Notes: generated from the sequence alone by a model not told the origin. A stretch of 64,000 nucleotides of DNA from Plumapathes pennacea (GCA_964036295.1 OZ038463.1:6687274-6751273); one strand, 5' to 3'. Shown: positions 1 through 11,895, counted from the first letter of the stretch. Numbers and translations: made by a program.

Positions 1-1873
1 AGTAAGACACCAACCGAAAGGCAAAGTATCCACAATTAGTTATTATTTGAAAAAAATACCAATTGCTTTCATGCTTCCTCCTCATTGCCTGAGATTGCTT
101 AAGTGAAATGAAAGAAGGAAATGCGGACAATTTTCGGGACTTTGAATATACATCCTTTGGACAAATCGAAATCCGGTATTTGATCAGTAAGTGCTAGTTT
201 TTGAGAATTGATTAATCACTCTAACTCCACATCTGATTTTCTCCATTGAAAACCCTTGCCATTCCCTTTGGTGTGGAAACAGTGATAGTTTGAATCAAAT
301 GCGTTTATGGAGCCAAGCAGAAGGTAAATAGTTGAACTTTTCAATCCATTTGCGGATTTGTTGTTCCTTTGGCCTTCAAAATCAATAAAATCCAGTTCCG
401 GTTGTTCAAAGCATGGTTAAACTAACCCTGGGTTAAGACTTAACGTTGTTGTTATTTGAGGCTGAAGTTGAAAATCTTTCACAAACAAAACGACTTCTTC
501 GCTATGATTTGAGCCAGAACAAACATTTCGGCATTTCTTTTTTAACTTTTCGCAGTTTGTTGACCAAAGTCGCGAGAGACAGAATTTAGTTAATTGTGGG
601 TTAGCAGTTAACCGAGATTTGAACAACCGAACCCTGGGTCAGAAACCCGTGTTAGAAACACACCCATTAGTTTTGACAGTCAGTGAAAATCCTCTCCAAC
701 GCCTCTCTAAGTAGTAATTTTGAATTAGCAGTATCCCTGTTAGAAAATGGCTGTTTTCAACTGCTTGTGATAAACACCAAGAAGGAGCATTATAGCAAAA
801 CCCAAAAGCATCCCAAAATTCTGAAGAGCAAAGCATTTCAAATGCTTCTTCACAGAGCCCATCCCTTCTCTGAAAGTCATGGCTGTGGCTTCTCCAAGCT
901 AAAATATATAAAGGCAGAGAGAGAGAGAGAGAGAAAAGAAGAAGGAATTATATTTTACAACGGAAATTCATCAATCGGTAAATATTACTTTCCATGAAAA
1001 CCGTTCTACACTATGCACAAAAGCAACATAAATTGATATTTTAACGTAACTTCCTATGTGTATGGTACTTTAGATGGCAAAAAAAAAAAAAAAAAAAAAA
1101 AATGACAACCAAAACCTGCATGCAGAGTGATGTTCAAGCAACCTTCTAAATGAGAAGTAAGATGATTTCATATGGAGTGGTAGATTACTCCACTAACAAA
1201 ACCAAACAAATTCAAGGACTATTCCACACGAACTTCAAGGTATGCATATGGTATGAGATATGTTTTAGTGGATTTTTTTTTCATTTCACAAGGTAAGTAT
1301 TTGGTATGTACTACGAAAAAATATCAAAAACATGCCTTTTACCCATATCTTGAATATATACCATCAGCGTACGCATGCTATGTTGACTATTTATAATGCA
1401 CACGGAATTCGTCAGCGTTCGTGAACCAATCAGATCATGCGTACTGTGTACCAGCTTGTCTTTAAAAATGCACACTATTTCATCATCTACATAAAAACTC
1501 AGCCTGCCATCTCTGTAAAAGTTTGCATCACGTACAGTTTTCCAGTAAAAGTTCCAGGAAACTGAGAAACACAGGTTTTTTGTAAATTTAACCCAGAGGC
1601 CAGAAACAGAATGTGACATAAAACATGTACATGACATCATGATCAGCACAGATTCTGAAATTTGTCAACAAGGCGTTAGTATACTCCGGTCAGAAAGTGA
1701 CTGGAACTAAAATAAAATGGAGATAAGGGGGGGAGGGAGGGTCACACCTCTTTTTACTGAAGCCAACTAAGGGAGCCGCCAGATATTATTTTTTTAATTG
1801 CAAAAAAAAAAAAGCCCAGCCCACCCCCTCCCCCTTATAAAATACGTATCTTCCCTTAATTCGCTAAACTTAC
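1..1873. other. Gene-poor left edge; probable last intron of the ZIP gene
   Basis: No convincing exon is visible here on either strand. The ZIP gene on the minus strand ends its last visible exon at 1874 with a good donor, so this stretch should be its intron. I looked for the expected final transmembrane exon on the minus strand and did not find it, so it probably lies left of the window. Simple sequence is present: an AG run at about 917-938, a poly-A run at about 1080-1101 and a second short A run at 1801-1812. The 104- and 112-residue open frames here show no recognisable family. Confidence 0.5.
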
Positions 1874-4800
1874 CATGTCAACCAAAGAGATGTACAGAAA
1901 CATGCCACCAGCCAAGGCATAAATCCATTGCACAGCTGTAGTTTTGTAACCAAGCACAAGGCCGACAACAAGACCAATGTAGCAACAGCAGGCAGACAGG
2001 AAGTTGAAGAATAAGGCGGCCTTATAGGTCATTCCCGCATTCAGAAGCACAGCAAAGTCACCTGTAGAGTAAAATAATACTTAAGTGAAGCCTAGGATAC
2101 AGTTACTTAAAGTGCCAATAAGCTCATATACTTTATAATCGATTTTATGTTACGGAAAACGTTTATATACTAATGACATGACGTAAACCCACAATCCTGC
2201 CCAAAAGTATGTGGGACACTCTGAAAAAATGCTGTTTTCACCACCACTCCTTGTTGAATAACGAAAGCGGCTCCTGTTTCCGAAACTTAGTCCTCCCCCC
2301 TCCCCCCTCCCCCCCCCCCCCCCATACAATGTTGCTTAAAGGGAGTGCACTTTGAGCACATTCACTCAACATTGCAAGGGGGGAGGGGGGCGGGAAGAGG
2401 GAAAATGTCATAATTTTTAGATAAAAGGCTAAGTGTCCCACGACTTTTGGCCAGGATTGCAGGTATTTTCTGCTATTTTATTTCTCTTTATGTAATTGAT
2501 TTGAATATATCATAGATGTGTATAAAACTGTGAATCCTTTTGGGTAATAAGTGATGCATGGGTTGGCGTTACATCCTCAGCATATTCGAAATATTAACCT
2601 TTAACTCGCGCCTCGTAGGCGGAACGGTCAAACCAAGAAATATTCTGTCAACAGTTTACTGTAATGTAGAATCGATTTGAATGATAGGATAATTGACCTT
2701 ATGGGGACCTAAAAAACTATAAACGTTCCAACGCTTCTAAAGCACCACCCAATGAACCAGTTTCTGGAGGTTGCGCGCGTATCCATGCTTTGCCTGCCAA
2801 TACTTTCGAGTTAAGCTTTCAGCTTTCCTTCACGACATACTGTATTCGGCCTCAGTATAGATACTTCATGTTACGCTCTTGTTTGGGTTTTCAACGGCTC
2901 TTTTGAGTGTAGAATTCAAGGATCACATTACCTAACTCGTGAGGCAACTCCTCACAGACAATGGCCAGTGAAGTACTGACTCCTTGCAAGGACGAGGAGG
3001 AAAAGGACACACCAATAGCAAGGCCGTCAATGAAGTTGTGAAGGCCGTCTCCAACGATGATCATCCAGGCAACCGGCTTGACCCACTTTTTCATTATGAC
3101 TACACGGTTTCCCGCTGTGCCGTTCTGTTGGGGCTCTTCTTTCTGATTATCCGGAATGTGATCGTGGCTGTGGCCGTGCTTTCCCGGATCAATATTGTAG
3201 GATTTAAGCTGAACTTGAGCAATGTCATCTACTGGATTTTGGCTGTAGATTTCACATTCCTGCGGCACACAATATTTTCTTTATGTTATGTTTAGAACTA
3301 TTTTCATCACAGGAATGATGATTGACTTTAGTTTTCTTTTCCGGTCACCCTCACCAGAGAAAATCCTTAGCCAGGAAAGTGTGACGTTTGCTGCATTAAC
3401 CACAGGCGGCCCAGGCTTCGGGGGTATGTCACGGGATGATATTTGACACCGGCCTATGTTGCGTATGACCGTTGGAGATTATAAAGAAATGCATGGGAGA
3501 TTGTAGTCGGTCATATAAATGCGTTCTTTGCAAATTGGTAAACCAAATCAGTTGCTAAATACGTTCAGTTGAGTGATCTTTGACCTTGGTTTAAACAATA
3601 GATCGCTGCGCTCGCTGGAAGCGGAGAAAATGGGAAAGGGGGGTGCTTCCGGTCATCTTGTTCGAACGACCTGTGGGGGACAGAGCGGGGACTACTTTTT
3701 CATTGATAAATGATAACCTGGGGTGGTAGGCTAAGGAAGTGTTTGGTCGAGCTCGCTGGGGGTCGTGTCTGCGGGCTTGGAAGCGAGCATCGTCATGCTG
3801 CCGTTTTGGTAACATATTGACAAATTTCACCGCATTCTGTGATCAACTGGCTGGCGATCATTCCGGAGAAATGGAAAGGGTACGTATTAGGTTATGACTG
3901 TATGTTCGTTTTTTGCGGAGATTTTCGCCAACGGGTGACCCTGTCTCGTGGCGGAGTTGCCTGCCTTTCCTTCTTCTTCTCTTCTTAATCCTCCCCCCCC
4001 CCCCCCCCCCCCCCTTCCCACCTCATTTTCTCCGCTTCCAATGAGCGCAGCGATCTATTGTTCAAACCAAGGTCAAAGATCACTCGACTGAACGTTTAGC
4101 TACTCGTTTGGTTTACTGATTTCCAAAAAAACGCAATTCTACGATCGACTACAATCTCCCATACATATCTTGCATCAATTTCATACGCAACATAGGCTGG
4201 TATCATATATCATCCCGTGACAAACCCCGAAGCCTGGACCACCTGTGCATTAACAGGACAAAAGTAAATTAGAGACTCTCCCCCCACCCCCTCCGGGCCA
4301 AACTCCGGGGATTCGTAAAAAAAAAAAAAAGAAAAAAAAAGAAACGTGGGACTACAAATTCCCCGCCCCCGGGCCACCAGAAATTACAAATTCCCCGCCC
4401 CCAAGGCAAAAGAAACGAAAATCTGGCCGCGTTTGCGATCGGTTGTCGAAGTGATGACTTGCATTGGAGTTCGAATACTATGCACTTTGAAATGTATTTT
4501 TCGTTTCTGCAAATGCACTAGTCGGTGGAAGTGCGGATTGCAGTACAAATTCCCCGCCCCCCGGGACACGGGGCCCGGGGGTGGGGGTGGGGGGGGGGAG
4601 GGTGATGGTAATAGCTGGAATTGATCGATGCATTAACTGTTCATTGCCATGCACGTTTTTCTGTCCAAGTCAAAACCAATTAATATAGGCTTCGCTCAGC
4701 AACCGCAATCCCAAAATAACACATCACCCTATACGTCGGCTCTCAGCAGTTTCTCTCACTTTTATAGTGGGAAAGTCAGTTTTTCGTACCTTGTTAGATT

Positions 4801-4959
4801 CATTACGCTTACCTTCTTGTGTACCACAATCATTTTAATCACGTACTCCAGGATGAAAAACAGATATATGCCGCCAACAGCAGTCAAAAATTTCCATAGG
4901 TAACCTCCTTTGTTGGCATGTAAGCCAATTGCCTGAAACAAAATCAGATAACGTGAGAG

Positions 4960-5028
<69 letters not shown>

Positions 5029-8000
5029 ATTGATAGATAATAATATACTACAGTATAAAACTACAGTCGAACCTCTACACAACGACCACCATGCGGCCAA
5101 CAAGTTTTGTTGCGGTTGTGTAGAGGTTGAGGTGTTATTGGACACCACAAGTTAATTAGACGGAGCAAAAACATAAACTTACGTGTGGAATGAGATGAAA
5201 AATTCCACTACCGCAGAGGACACCCACAGCCAACGACACCATGAACAGCAGGATAATCTTGTAAAATGATTTGCTCATAAATGGAACCACAAATACTCCG
5301 AGCAGAGAGCAAGAACTGATGATGCTTACGGACAAAAAGCCATAGCCCCATGCTAAACAAGATATAAACAAACAATTAAATAAGCAAGTAAATAAAGCTA
5401 CAACAAGGAGCAAAAGGTGATGGTTACAGTCAGAATATTACATATTCATGCCAAACAAGAAACAATCAACCTCACAAACAAATGTATAAATAGAAAAACG
5501 AACAAACACATAAATAGATATACAAATAAGTAAACATGCAGGTGTAAATTTTCCAATGTGTACGCCGTGATCGTGTAACTGGCATTTTGTAATTATGCTG
5601 TATTTGACGATGCAGAAGTGCGGAGAGGTTTTCTAGGCTAAAACTAATTCGCTATCAGGAACAAAACAAAGAGTCGATTACTATATGCTGTTACGGAGCA
5701 GCTGCTTGTGATGCAAAGTGAAGAGAATATGAAATAAGTAGGCAGTTCTAGAGGTGTTATAATTAACATCCTGTAAGCTTTGCTCTTTGTCCAAGCGGAC
5801 TTGGCTTGTCCAACTACTATTGGTTAAGAGCATTATTAGTAATCGTGTCTAACGTGAAGTTTTGCCTGAGAGTCGGTTGGTGAAGGATAAATGACAAGGA
5901 GTCCTGATTGTTAGTCCTGATCTACTTAATATAAAAGATCCCGGACCATGACAAGGCACTTCTCACAAGAAACTAATTCTCAAGAAAAGGCCTTGTTACA
6001 ATTCTCACGCAAGGATGACGAGCAAGCAAGCAAGCGGCAATAGACCACTTCCCGGATTTCGATGCATGATGGGTAATCAGGGTAAATAGACTGCATATAC
6101 ATCCATTTTTCTGATTAGTAGAGTTTCGGAGCACTTCAAATTGCCATTTACAAGCTTTCAGTGATTTTAGACTGTGAGCGATTTACCGAGTCTTCTCGTA
6201 CGCGCCATGTATATTTGTTCCTGTCCAGCATGATTACCCATCCTGCATCAAAATCCGCGAAGGGGTCTATGACGTATTCTTCCACTACTGAATTGATGCC
6301 TACTTCAAAGTCATACCAGTCGCAAATTACTTTGGCTTTTGATTGGATGAAAGTATTTTCTTGCAGCCTTGTGGTTTTCGACTAAGTCATCCGAAAACCG
6401 CTTCAGGAGTTAACCCTGTCACTCCTAAGCTTAAAATGCAGATTCTCCCAACCTTGTAAGAGTAAAATGTATGAGTGATGTAGTGAGAATGATAGTTTAA
6501 TCACCTTTCATATTAGCAAGGTATCAAAAGCCAAGTTCTCCCTACTGTATCATATATGTTTCTGTTAAGAAACTGAAGGAGAAAATCAAAGTGGATCACT
6601 CTTTGGGAAAGAAAGGGTTACTTTTACCACGCCTTACGATTTTACTTTTACCATGGTTTGCATTTCTTACCTTTAGCTTTGTCGTTTTTTTCTGCTGATT
6701 TTTTTACTTCAATACAAGCATTGCTTTCAATTTGTTGCACTAGAGCTGGGCAAATACGTTCAAATCCTTTTCGATCAAGACTGGAATTGACAGAGAACGA
6801 GTCCAACAGCGTTTCTGGTGTATAGCATTCCTAAAGAAATAAAACATGCATCAGCGATCACTCGGCATTGTGCTTCTACGCACTTCTATAGTGTCCTTAC
6901 AAATTCCGAATACTTCTATAACTCAGCATGACGGCGTTAAAAATTACTTTTTACCACAACACACTAGTTTCTCGCTCTCTGATTGGTCGATTTACCGTGG
7001 TAAATAAGAGTCCAGACAATGATGCTGACGCCAGCTGACGCCAGCTGACGCCAGCATGTCACGTTTTGCAGCGAAATACAACGAAAGTTTCCTGTATATT
7101 TCTAAATGTTGTGGTAAAAAACAAATTTCCACTGGTTTGCCGTGGTGTGGACTCTTATTTACCACTATTTACGTCATCACATGGTCAAAATAAGTTGCGG
7201 ACTCACTCGGCGAAGCGCCTCGTGAGTCCACAACATTTTGACCATGTGATGACGTAAATCGTGGTAAATAAGAGTCCACACCACGGCAAACCAGTGAAAA
7301 TTTATTAATTATTTCATTGCGTTCGACGAAGTAGAACGCAGTCTAATCGCGTCATTTCCGGTTGGATGCCATGCGATTTCAGGGTTTTGGGCGCCATCTT
7401 GGTACGGCATTAGGAATGTGACTATTGCCTCGATCTCGTGCAGTATGCGTCATTTCCGGTTGGATGCCATGCAATTTCAGGGTTTTGGGCGCCATCTTGG
7501 TACGGTCTCAGGAATGTCAGATTGCCTCGACAAAGTGACACAGAAATAAACCTCGAAAGCGTGGAGCATGCTACCGTTCGTGGTATGGTAACTAGCGCAT
7601 GCTCAGGGGTGAAAAGAATTCGATTTTCAACTGCGTCACGGATCGGATCTTTCGTCACTGTCGTGTTTTGTCACTGCGTCACGGATCGGATCTTTCGTGT
7701 TTTTACCAAGACAAGTGAAACTGTGTGGATTTTTTCGCACTATCGGTAGGAACTATGAGCGAAGCTGTTTATCAGAATATCAGTGTTTGCCAAGAAATAG
7801 ACGTTGCCATCCTGTGATGTGTCAACTCAGCTGTTTTCCGCAGGAGATACAACTTCTCCCTGCATTCAGAGTTTGCCACCGTATTCCCTTTGGCGATTGG
7901 ACACGAATGCGGATCATTTTATTTTGCTGAGCTATGAAGCTCAACAATACGAGTTTCTGACCTTGTCTATAGTAGGTGATCAGAATAGAATGGCACATAA

Positions 8001-9384
8001 GCATTGTCATATTCATTGTCATATTAATGTACTGTTTTCCAGCGTTCTATTTTGTTAGTTTACAGCCCTTGAATTGTTATCCAAAAGATCGTTCAACATT
8101 ATTTGGTAACACTGCAGTGCAACATTCACATGACATTGGCAACAACTTTCGTCTTTTCGTTGCCATGATTAAAATCATGGCCATGTCAGTGGAGTTTAAC
8201 AATGACTATAAAACAAATGAGCAATCCAAGTAGAATGCAACATAAACATTTTGTTATTATATTGATAGCATGTTTTCAACTTGATGTACTCTTCTCCAAC
8301 GTTCTCTTTTGTTAGTTTACAGACTGCAAATTGCTATCCAAAGAACCATTTTAGTATTGTTAGTGCAACTTTACATGACTTTGATGACTTTCGTGTTTTC
8401 GTTGCAGTCGAAAATTGTTGTAGTTAACATTGTACAAGTTTTTAAACAAACCTGTTGCATTCAGTTATTGAGTATTTGCATGTGGCAATGATTTGGCCTT
8501 GCAGGCGGTACATGGTACTCGCTGTTCCGCCATCTTGTATGTGCACTATATATATATTGTATGTAATCCTTGATTATATCTAGTTAATAAGTCACTTTCA
8601 CAACCATGTAAATCTCTCTGCTGAACTTGGTTTTCTTTCTACATAACTGAAAACGCTCTAATAAGCCCTCCCTCTCTAATAAGCATCCCTCTCCAATAAA
8701 CTCCCTTTTACAAAGTCCATTATTGAATAAGACCTTTCAGTCTAATAAAGCACAACCACAACCCCATTGTGTGTGTGCCGCCCGGTCATAAAAACCCTTA
8801 CCCTATTTCAGACCAAAATATCTGATTTTCTATACTCTTAATTTCAGACCTGACTCTAAAATGTATACCCTATTTCAGACCTGACTCTAAAATGTATATC
8901 CTATTTTAGACCTGACTCTAAAATGTATATCCTATTTCAGACCTGACTCTAAAATGTATATCCTATTTCAGACCTGACCTCAAAATTTATACCCTATTTT
9001 AGAAGAAAAATTCTTGAAAACGATATCCTTTGGGCGGCACATACCTACCCCGACGTCGTTTTGTGTTAAGCTCAGATAGTTATTCAGAAAGGCAAGCAAC
9101 AAAGGTTAGTCAGTGGAAATCGGACAATCACCGTGACAAATTTCAACTTTGAAACTTACCGGTGGGTTTTCAGAACTTGAAGCTGTCTCTGATGGCGTAC
9201 TTGGTTGAATTTTACCAATACCGATTTCTTCTACCAATTTCGTGAACTTTCCAGTGTCCATGGAGCCATTAATTCCGTATTTCTGGAACAGATCGTTCAC
9301 GAACATCTCTGGAGCGGGCGATTGGACGTTTGGCTTCACAAGAGCGAACACAGCAAGTGAACACAACAGCCTAACCAAACTCAT
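1874..9384 (-). CDS. ZIP family metal-ion transporter, ZIP8/ZIP14-like (SLC39A), 3' end off window
   Basis: Six minus-strand exons join in frame: 9384-9160, 6830-6671, 5352-5183, 4932-4813, 3259-2932 and 2061-1874 (397 codons, last donor ATG|GTAAGT). The start is the ATG at 9384, which opens a signal peptide. Next come an extracellular domain with three cysteines, then transmembrane helices, then a His-rich loop (HGHSHDH), then the ZIP signature helices. [10 protein letters not shown] and the metal site EELPHELGD lie in the fifth and sixth exons. In most LIV-1 ZIPs this motif begins with His; Glu in first position marks the ZIP8/ZIP14 branch, whose members import Zn2+, Mn2+, non-transferrin Fe2+ and Cd2+ across the plasma membrane. 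The final helix is missing, so the gene continues beyond position 1. Assignment to ZIP8 versus ZIP14 is not possible. Introns carry transposon insertions, including a foldback element at 3401-4247. Confidence 0.9.
3394..4254. mobile_element. Foldback DNA transposon in a ZIP intron, 7-bp duplication
   Basis: Arms of about 250 bases at 3401-3650 and 4020-4247 are inverted copies of one another. The ends read CACAGGCGGCCCAGG and CCTGGACCACCTGTG. CATTAAC flanks both ends (3394-3400 and 4248-4254), as a target-site duplication would. The centre contains a poly-C run near 3996-4014 and no transposase, so the element is non-autonomous. A 7-8 bp duplication would suit a hAT-like superfamily, but this is not settled. 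Confidence 0.7.
4961..5024. repeat. (ATT)n microsatellite
   Basis: About 21 near-perfect ATT units lie just upstream (in transcript sense) of the fourth ZIP exon, close to its acceptor at 4933. Confidence 0.95.
5062..5132. repeat. Small foldback repeat, pogo-like ends
   Basis: CAGTCGAACCTCTACACAAC is mirrored by GGTTGTGTAGAGGTTGAGG about 40 bases later, giving a short hairpin in the ZIP intron. The CAGTCGAACCTC end resembles pogo/Tigger ends seen elsewhere in this window. Confidence 0.5.
6410..6621. repeat. MITE of the TTAACCC-TTTCACTC type
   Basis: The stretch starts TTAACCCTGTCACTCC and ends AAAGAAAGGGTTAC, and its interior matches the element at 46836-47037 in opposite orientation. The intact copy is flanked by TTAA on both sides; this one has TTAA at the left and TTAC at the right. 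Confidence 0.55.
7123..7303. repeat. Near-perfect 180-base palindrome
   Basis: The two halves, 7123-7212 and 7214-7303, are inverted copies with only a handful of mismatches and almost no spacer. Each half contains GTGGTGTGGACTCTTATTTA and TTTACGTCATCACATGGTCA. A partial third copy (GGTAAATAAGAGTCC) lies at about 6997-7012. This is most likely a foldback MITE or the end of one. Confidence 0.8.
7345..7530. repeat. Tandem direct duplication, about 100-base unit
   Basis: The segment starting GCGTCATTTCCGGTTGGATG occurs at about 7348 and again at about 7447, each time followed by GGGCGCCATCTTGGTACGG. A second direct duplication, ACTGCGTCACGGATCGGATC, occurs at about 7630 and 7673. Confidence 0.8.
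8774..9041. repeat. Minisatellite enclosed by TGTGCCGCCC inverted ends
   Basis: About five copies of a 31-base unit containing TTTCAGACCTGACTCTAAAA lie at 8850-9000. They are enclosed by TGTGCCGCCC at 8774 and its inverse GGGCGGCACA ending at 9041. The arrangement suggests a small non-autonomous element with an expanded internal repeat. It sits in the first intron of the ZIP gene, about 120 bases from the exon-1 donor. Confidence 0.7.
9073..9140. repeat. Dispersed repeat next to the ZIP exon-1 donor
   Basis: The string CAGTGGAAATCGGACAATCA with its surroundings recurs at about 31715-31780 and 22272-22310. The copy here lies within 20 bases of the ZIP exon-1 splice donor (9159-9158). Confidence 0.6.
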
Positions 9385-9565
9385 CCTGAACTGCGTGATG
9401 CTGGAGAAAAGTATAGCAAAAGTATATATTTTCTAAAAATTATTACCAGACGAGTTATTTCTATTAACATCTGTAACTTGCTGTCGGCACTCGGTACTGG
9501 TAAACATGTTGATTGACGGGTACTCAGGAATAATTATTTCATTAGATCAAAAATATTGTAATCTT

Positions 9566-9798
9566 AAGCCTGGTTTCCATATAATCGTCTTTGACGTAAG
9601 GATCGTCTCTGTCGCAGAATTTTTTGTCAAGCGATCGGGACGATTATATGGAAACACTCTTGCTATTGTTTCAAACGATCCTTATGTCAGAAGCGACTCG
9701 ATCGTCCCGATAGAACCATGTTCTATCCTTGCGTCGGAGACGACCGGAAATGCAGAGACGATCCTTACGTCAGAGACGATTATATGGAAACCAGGCTT
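9566..9798. mobile_element. Foldback MITE with GCCTGGTTTCCATATAATCG ends
   Basis: AAGCCTGGTTTCCATATAAT at the left is mirrored by ATTATATGGAAACCAGGCTT at the right, and shorter inverted copies of the GACGATTATATGGAAAC motif lie inside. There is no coding capacity. It lies about 180 bases upstream of the ZIP start codon, on the 5' side of that gene. Confidence 0.65.
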
Positions 9799-10770
9799 TA
9801 AACGCGAGCGCTCGCTATATAAGGAGTGCTTCCCAGGGAAGATTTTGATTGCGCGGCAATTAAAAAAAACATGGCGGACAGATGGCGGACTATCCTTCAA
9901 AACTACCTCTCGGGACCACTGACGAAACAGCAACTGGAATGAGAAAGCATCTCAGATTGGTTCCTTGCACAATAAGGAATAAAATACTTGATTTTATTGG
10001 CTTCATTTCATACGTACAGTGGTGTGGTGGGGATAAGATTTTACCTTCGACCGTTTCTTCCGAGCGCGAAACTTCCTTGCACGTTCGTCTACAATCCTAG
10101 TTTATCCGGCATCAAAAAGAATGTCTATGCACCCTGTGCAGATGCGTTTACATATTCATATATCTGAATTTCTCGCTCCACTGGTGTCGGCAGAATTAGT
10201 CATTGTTGTTCTTTCTTCCAAGGCTACGATGGAGGTTCCCGAGGCTGAATTGGCTTGAGTTGAAGCCGTATTTAATGCACGTTTACCTCGCGGCTGGAAG
10301 AATGAATGGCTTAGACTCTGCGACGGAGTTGGCAAAACATGGGCAGACAATTCTTCAAACGAATCCAGTAATGCGATCAGGAAGTCGGAATTTGCCCTTC
10401 CACTGCGAGCCGTCGAATGATTTCTCAGCCGAACAACTCGCTCTTGTACCTCTTTCATTTCTTCGTGTTCCCCAAAATTAAATTGGAAATCCAAAGTAAA
10501 TCGGGGTTTCCTCGGAGTAACGGCGCGAAACTGAGTTTGCCCTGAAGCTCGATAATGCGAAAAGGCCAATACATAAATAAACACAGTGCCTATTCCTACA
10601 GTATAAAGCAATTTATTTGTACAGGGAGGCCATATCTGGAATGCAAACAACATTTTGGCGAGGAGCTCGCTTCATCTCGTCACTTATGTAGGCCATTTTG
10701 TTTTTGATATCAAAATTTCTCCCGAGGGGGTTCCCCTTAAATAGTGAGCGCTCGCGTTTAAGGTAAAGTA
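9795..10770. mobile_element. Possible inverted-repeat element enclosing an open frame
   Basis: TTTAAACGCGAGCGCTCGCT at 9797 is mirrored by AGTGAGCGCTCGCGTTTAAG near 10742-10761, followed on both sides by similar A/T-rich sequence for about 60 bases. The 165-residue minus-strand frame at 10156-10653 lies between them. The arms are only about 75% alike, and no target duplication was seen. Confidence 0.4.
10156..10653 (-). CDS. Hypothetical protein, possible single-pass membrane protein
   Basis: This is an uninterrupted 165-codon frame on the minus strand starting from ATG at 10653. The first 35 residues hold one hydrophobic stretch (LLYTVGIGTVFIYVLAF), followed by a charged and then Ser/Thr-rich region that could be lumenal or extracellular. 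No family was recognised. It lies between inverted arms at 9797 and 10760, so it may belong to a mobile element rather than being a host gene. The length exceeds chance expectation only modestly, and there are no supporting splice or homology data. Confidence 0.3.
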   Translation of the reverse strand: MLFAFQIWPPCTNKLLYTVGIGTVFIYVLAFSHYRASGQTQFRAVTPRKPRFTLDFQFNFGEHEEMKEVQERVVRLRNHSTARSGRANSDFLIALLDSFEELSAHVLPTPSQSLSHSFFQPRGKRALNTASTQANSASGTSIVALEERTTMTNSADTSGARNSDI

Positions 10771-11084
10771 ATACGGGCAACATTTTGATACGAGGGGTTT
10801 TCTCGCTGTGGCAACGGAAGTACACGCAGGATCTGACCTGTCAAGCTCGTCTCACTTTTCTAGACTTTATTACAAGTCTTCACACTTAATGTTACAGGTC
10901 TGGGTTTGGTTCTCTCTGGCAAAACTAGGTGTGCGCGCCCTTAAGTACGGACGCTAACTCTAACTCTAATTAGCTGTCCATCAAAATTAAAAACCAATGA
11001 GGAGGCAAGTAGTACGTCACTACATAGCGACTGGAAAGTAAATGTGAAGAGACGCGCTCCATCCAGTCGGTCATGGTAAGAACC

Positions 11085-11245
11085 TCAAATTGGTCACAAT
11101 AATTGTTGTGACCAAATGAACCTCAAGTCGGTCACAGTAATTGTTGTGACCAAATGAACCTGAAGTTGGTCACAGTAATTGTTGTGACCAAATGAACCTC
11201 ACTTTGGTCACAGTAATTGTTGTGACCAAATGAACCTCAAGTTGA
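11085..11245. repeat. 38-base minisatellite, left arm of a large palindrome
   Basis: Four units of about 38 bases each contain the dyad GGTCACAGTAATTGTTGTGACC-type motif followed by AAATGAACCTCA. The inverse array stands at 15350-15605. Each unit can itself fold into a short hairpin. Confidence 0.85.
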
Positions 11246-11429
11246 CCAAATTACATAACAAACGCGTTCCAAACCATTTTGTCATTTTCCAAAGTATTTT
11301 TATTTTACTGTATTAAGGGTAAAACGATTCAAGCTTTGGGAACTTTTGAACGTTATGCTAAATTGACGTATTTTGACCTGGTACAGCACCCAAGCTACCC
11401 ATGTTCCCTGTTCTGATAATCAGAGAACC

Positions 11430-11895
11430 CAACTTCGAGAGCACCCAAGGAGGATATTCTCAAAATTCGTTTCCTTGTGCAAATGCAATGGATAGCCTCC
11501 AAAAAATAGTTCTTTTCGGCTTTTTTTCTGTTGCTGGCAAACACAGAGGTGTTCCACATTCCCAAGAAAGCAATTTCCGAATGTCCATTCCACAGCGCAG
11601 AGCAGTCCCGGAAAATTTTCCCAGCAACTGATCAAAATCACCTTTTCTTCCAGCCGGAAAAAAAAAATTACTGCTTCCAGGCTTAAGAATATATATTTTT
11701 CGGCGGCACAAAGCGACAGGCGGAAAACCTGTCTATTTTTGAAGGCTATGCAAGAATCAATTTTGCCAGCGGCCCCGGAAACAATTGCTTTTTTCCCCAG
11801 CGAGCAGTAAAGGAAAAACAAAACGCCTGCCAGCACAGGATGCTGTGTGGAACACATGTTTTGCGAAACAGCTCCGATGGGTGCTCTTCAACTTC
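11430..11895. mobile_element. MITE with GAGCACCCA ends, copy A, inserted in the palindrome arm
   Basis: The ends are GAGCACCCA (11439) and TGGGTGCTC (ending 11886). CAACTTC occurs directly outside both ends at 11430-11436 and 11889-11895, as a 7-bp (perhaps hAT-type 8-bp) target duplication would. The segment is absent from the right arm of the palindrome, which confirms an insertion. A diverged copy in inverse orientation is at 41075-41501. Confidence 0.75.

Noticed and set aside
1311-1649. 112-codon minus-strand frame near the left edge
   Set aside because: It shows no hydrophobic helix of ZIP type, no splice sites in the right phase and no recognisable domain.
1-1873. Search for the last ZIP exon
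   Set aside because: No minus-strand segment encodes the expected final membrane helix and short tail. I prefer an off-window exon to a forced match.
4762-5148. 128-codon minus-strand frame with a poly-isoleucine run
   Set aside because: The isoleucines come from the (ATT)n microsatellite. Only the 4813-4932 part is a real ZIP exon.
11085-11245. Regular direct repeats that could suggest a CRISPR-like array
   Set aside because: Unit and spacer do not separate; whole 38-base units repeat, and the same array recurs inverted at 15350. This is eukaryotic minisatellite sequence in a transposon arm.
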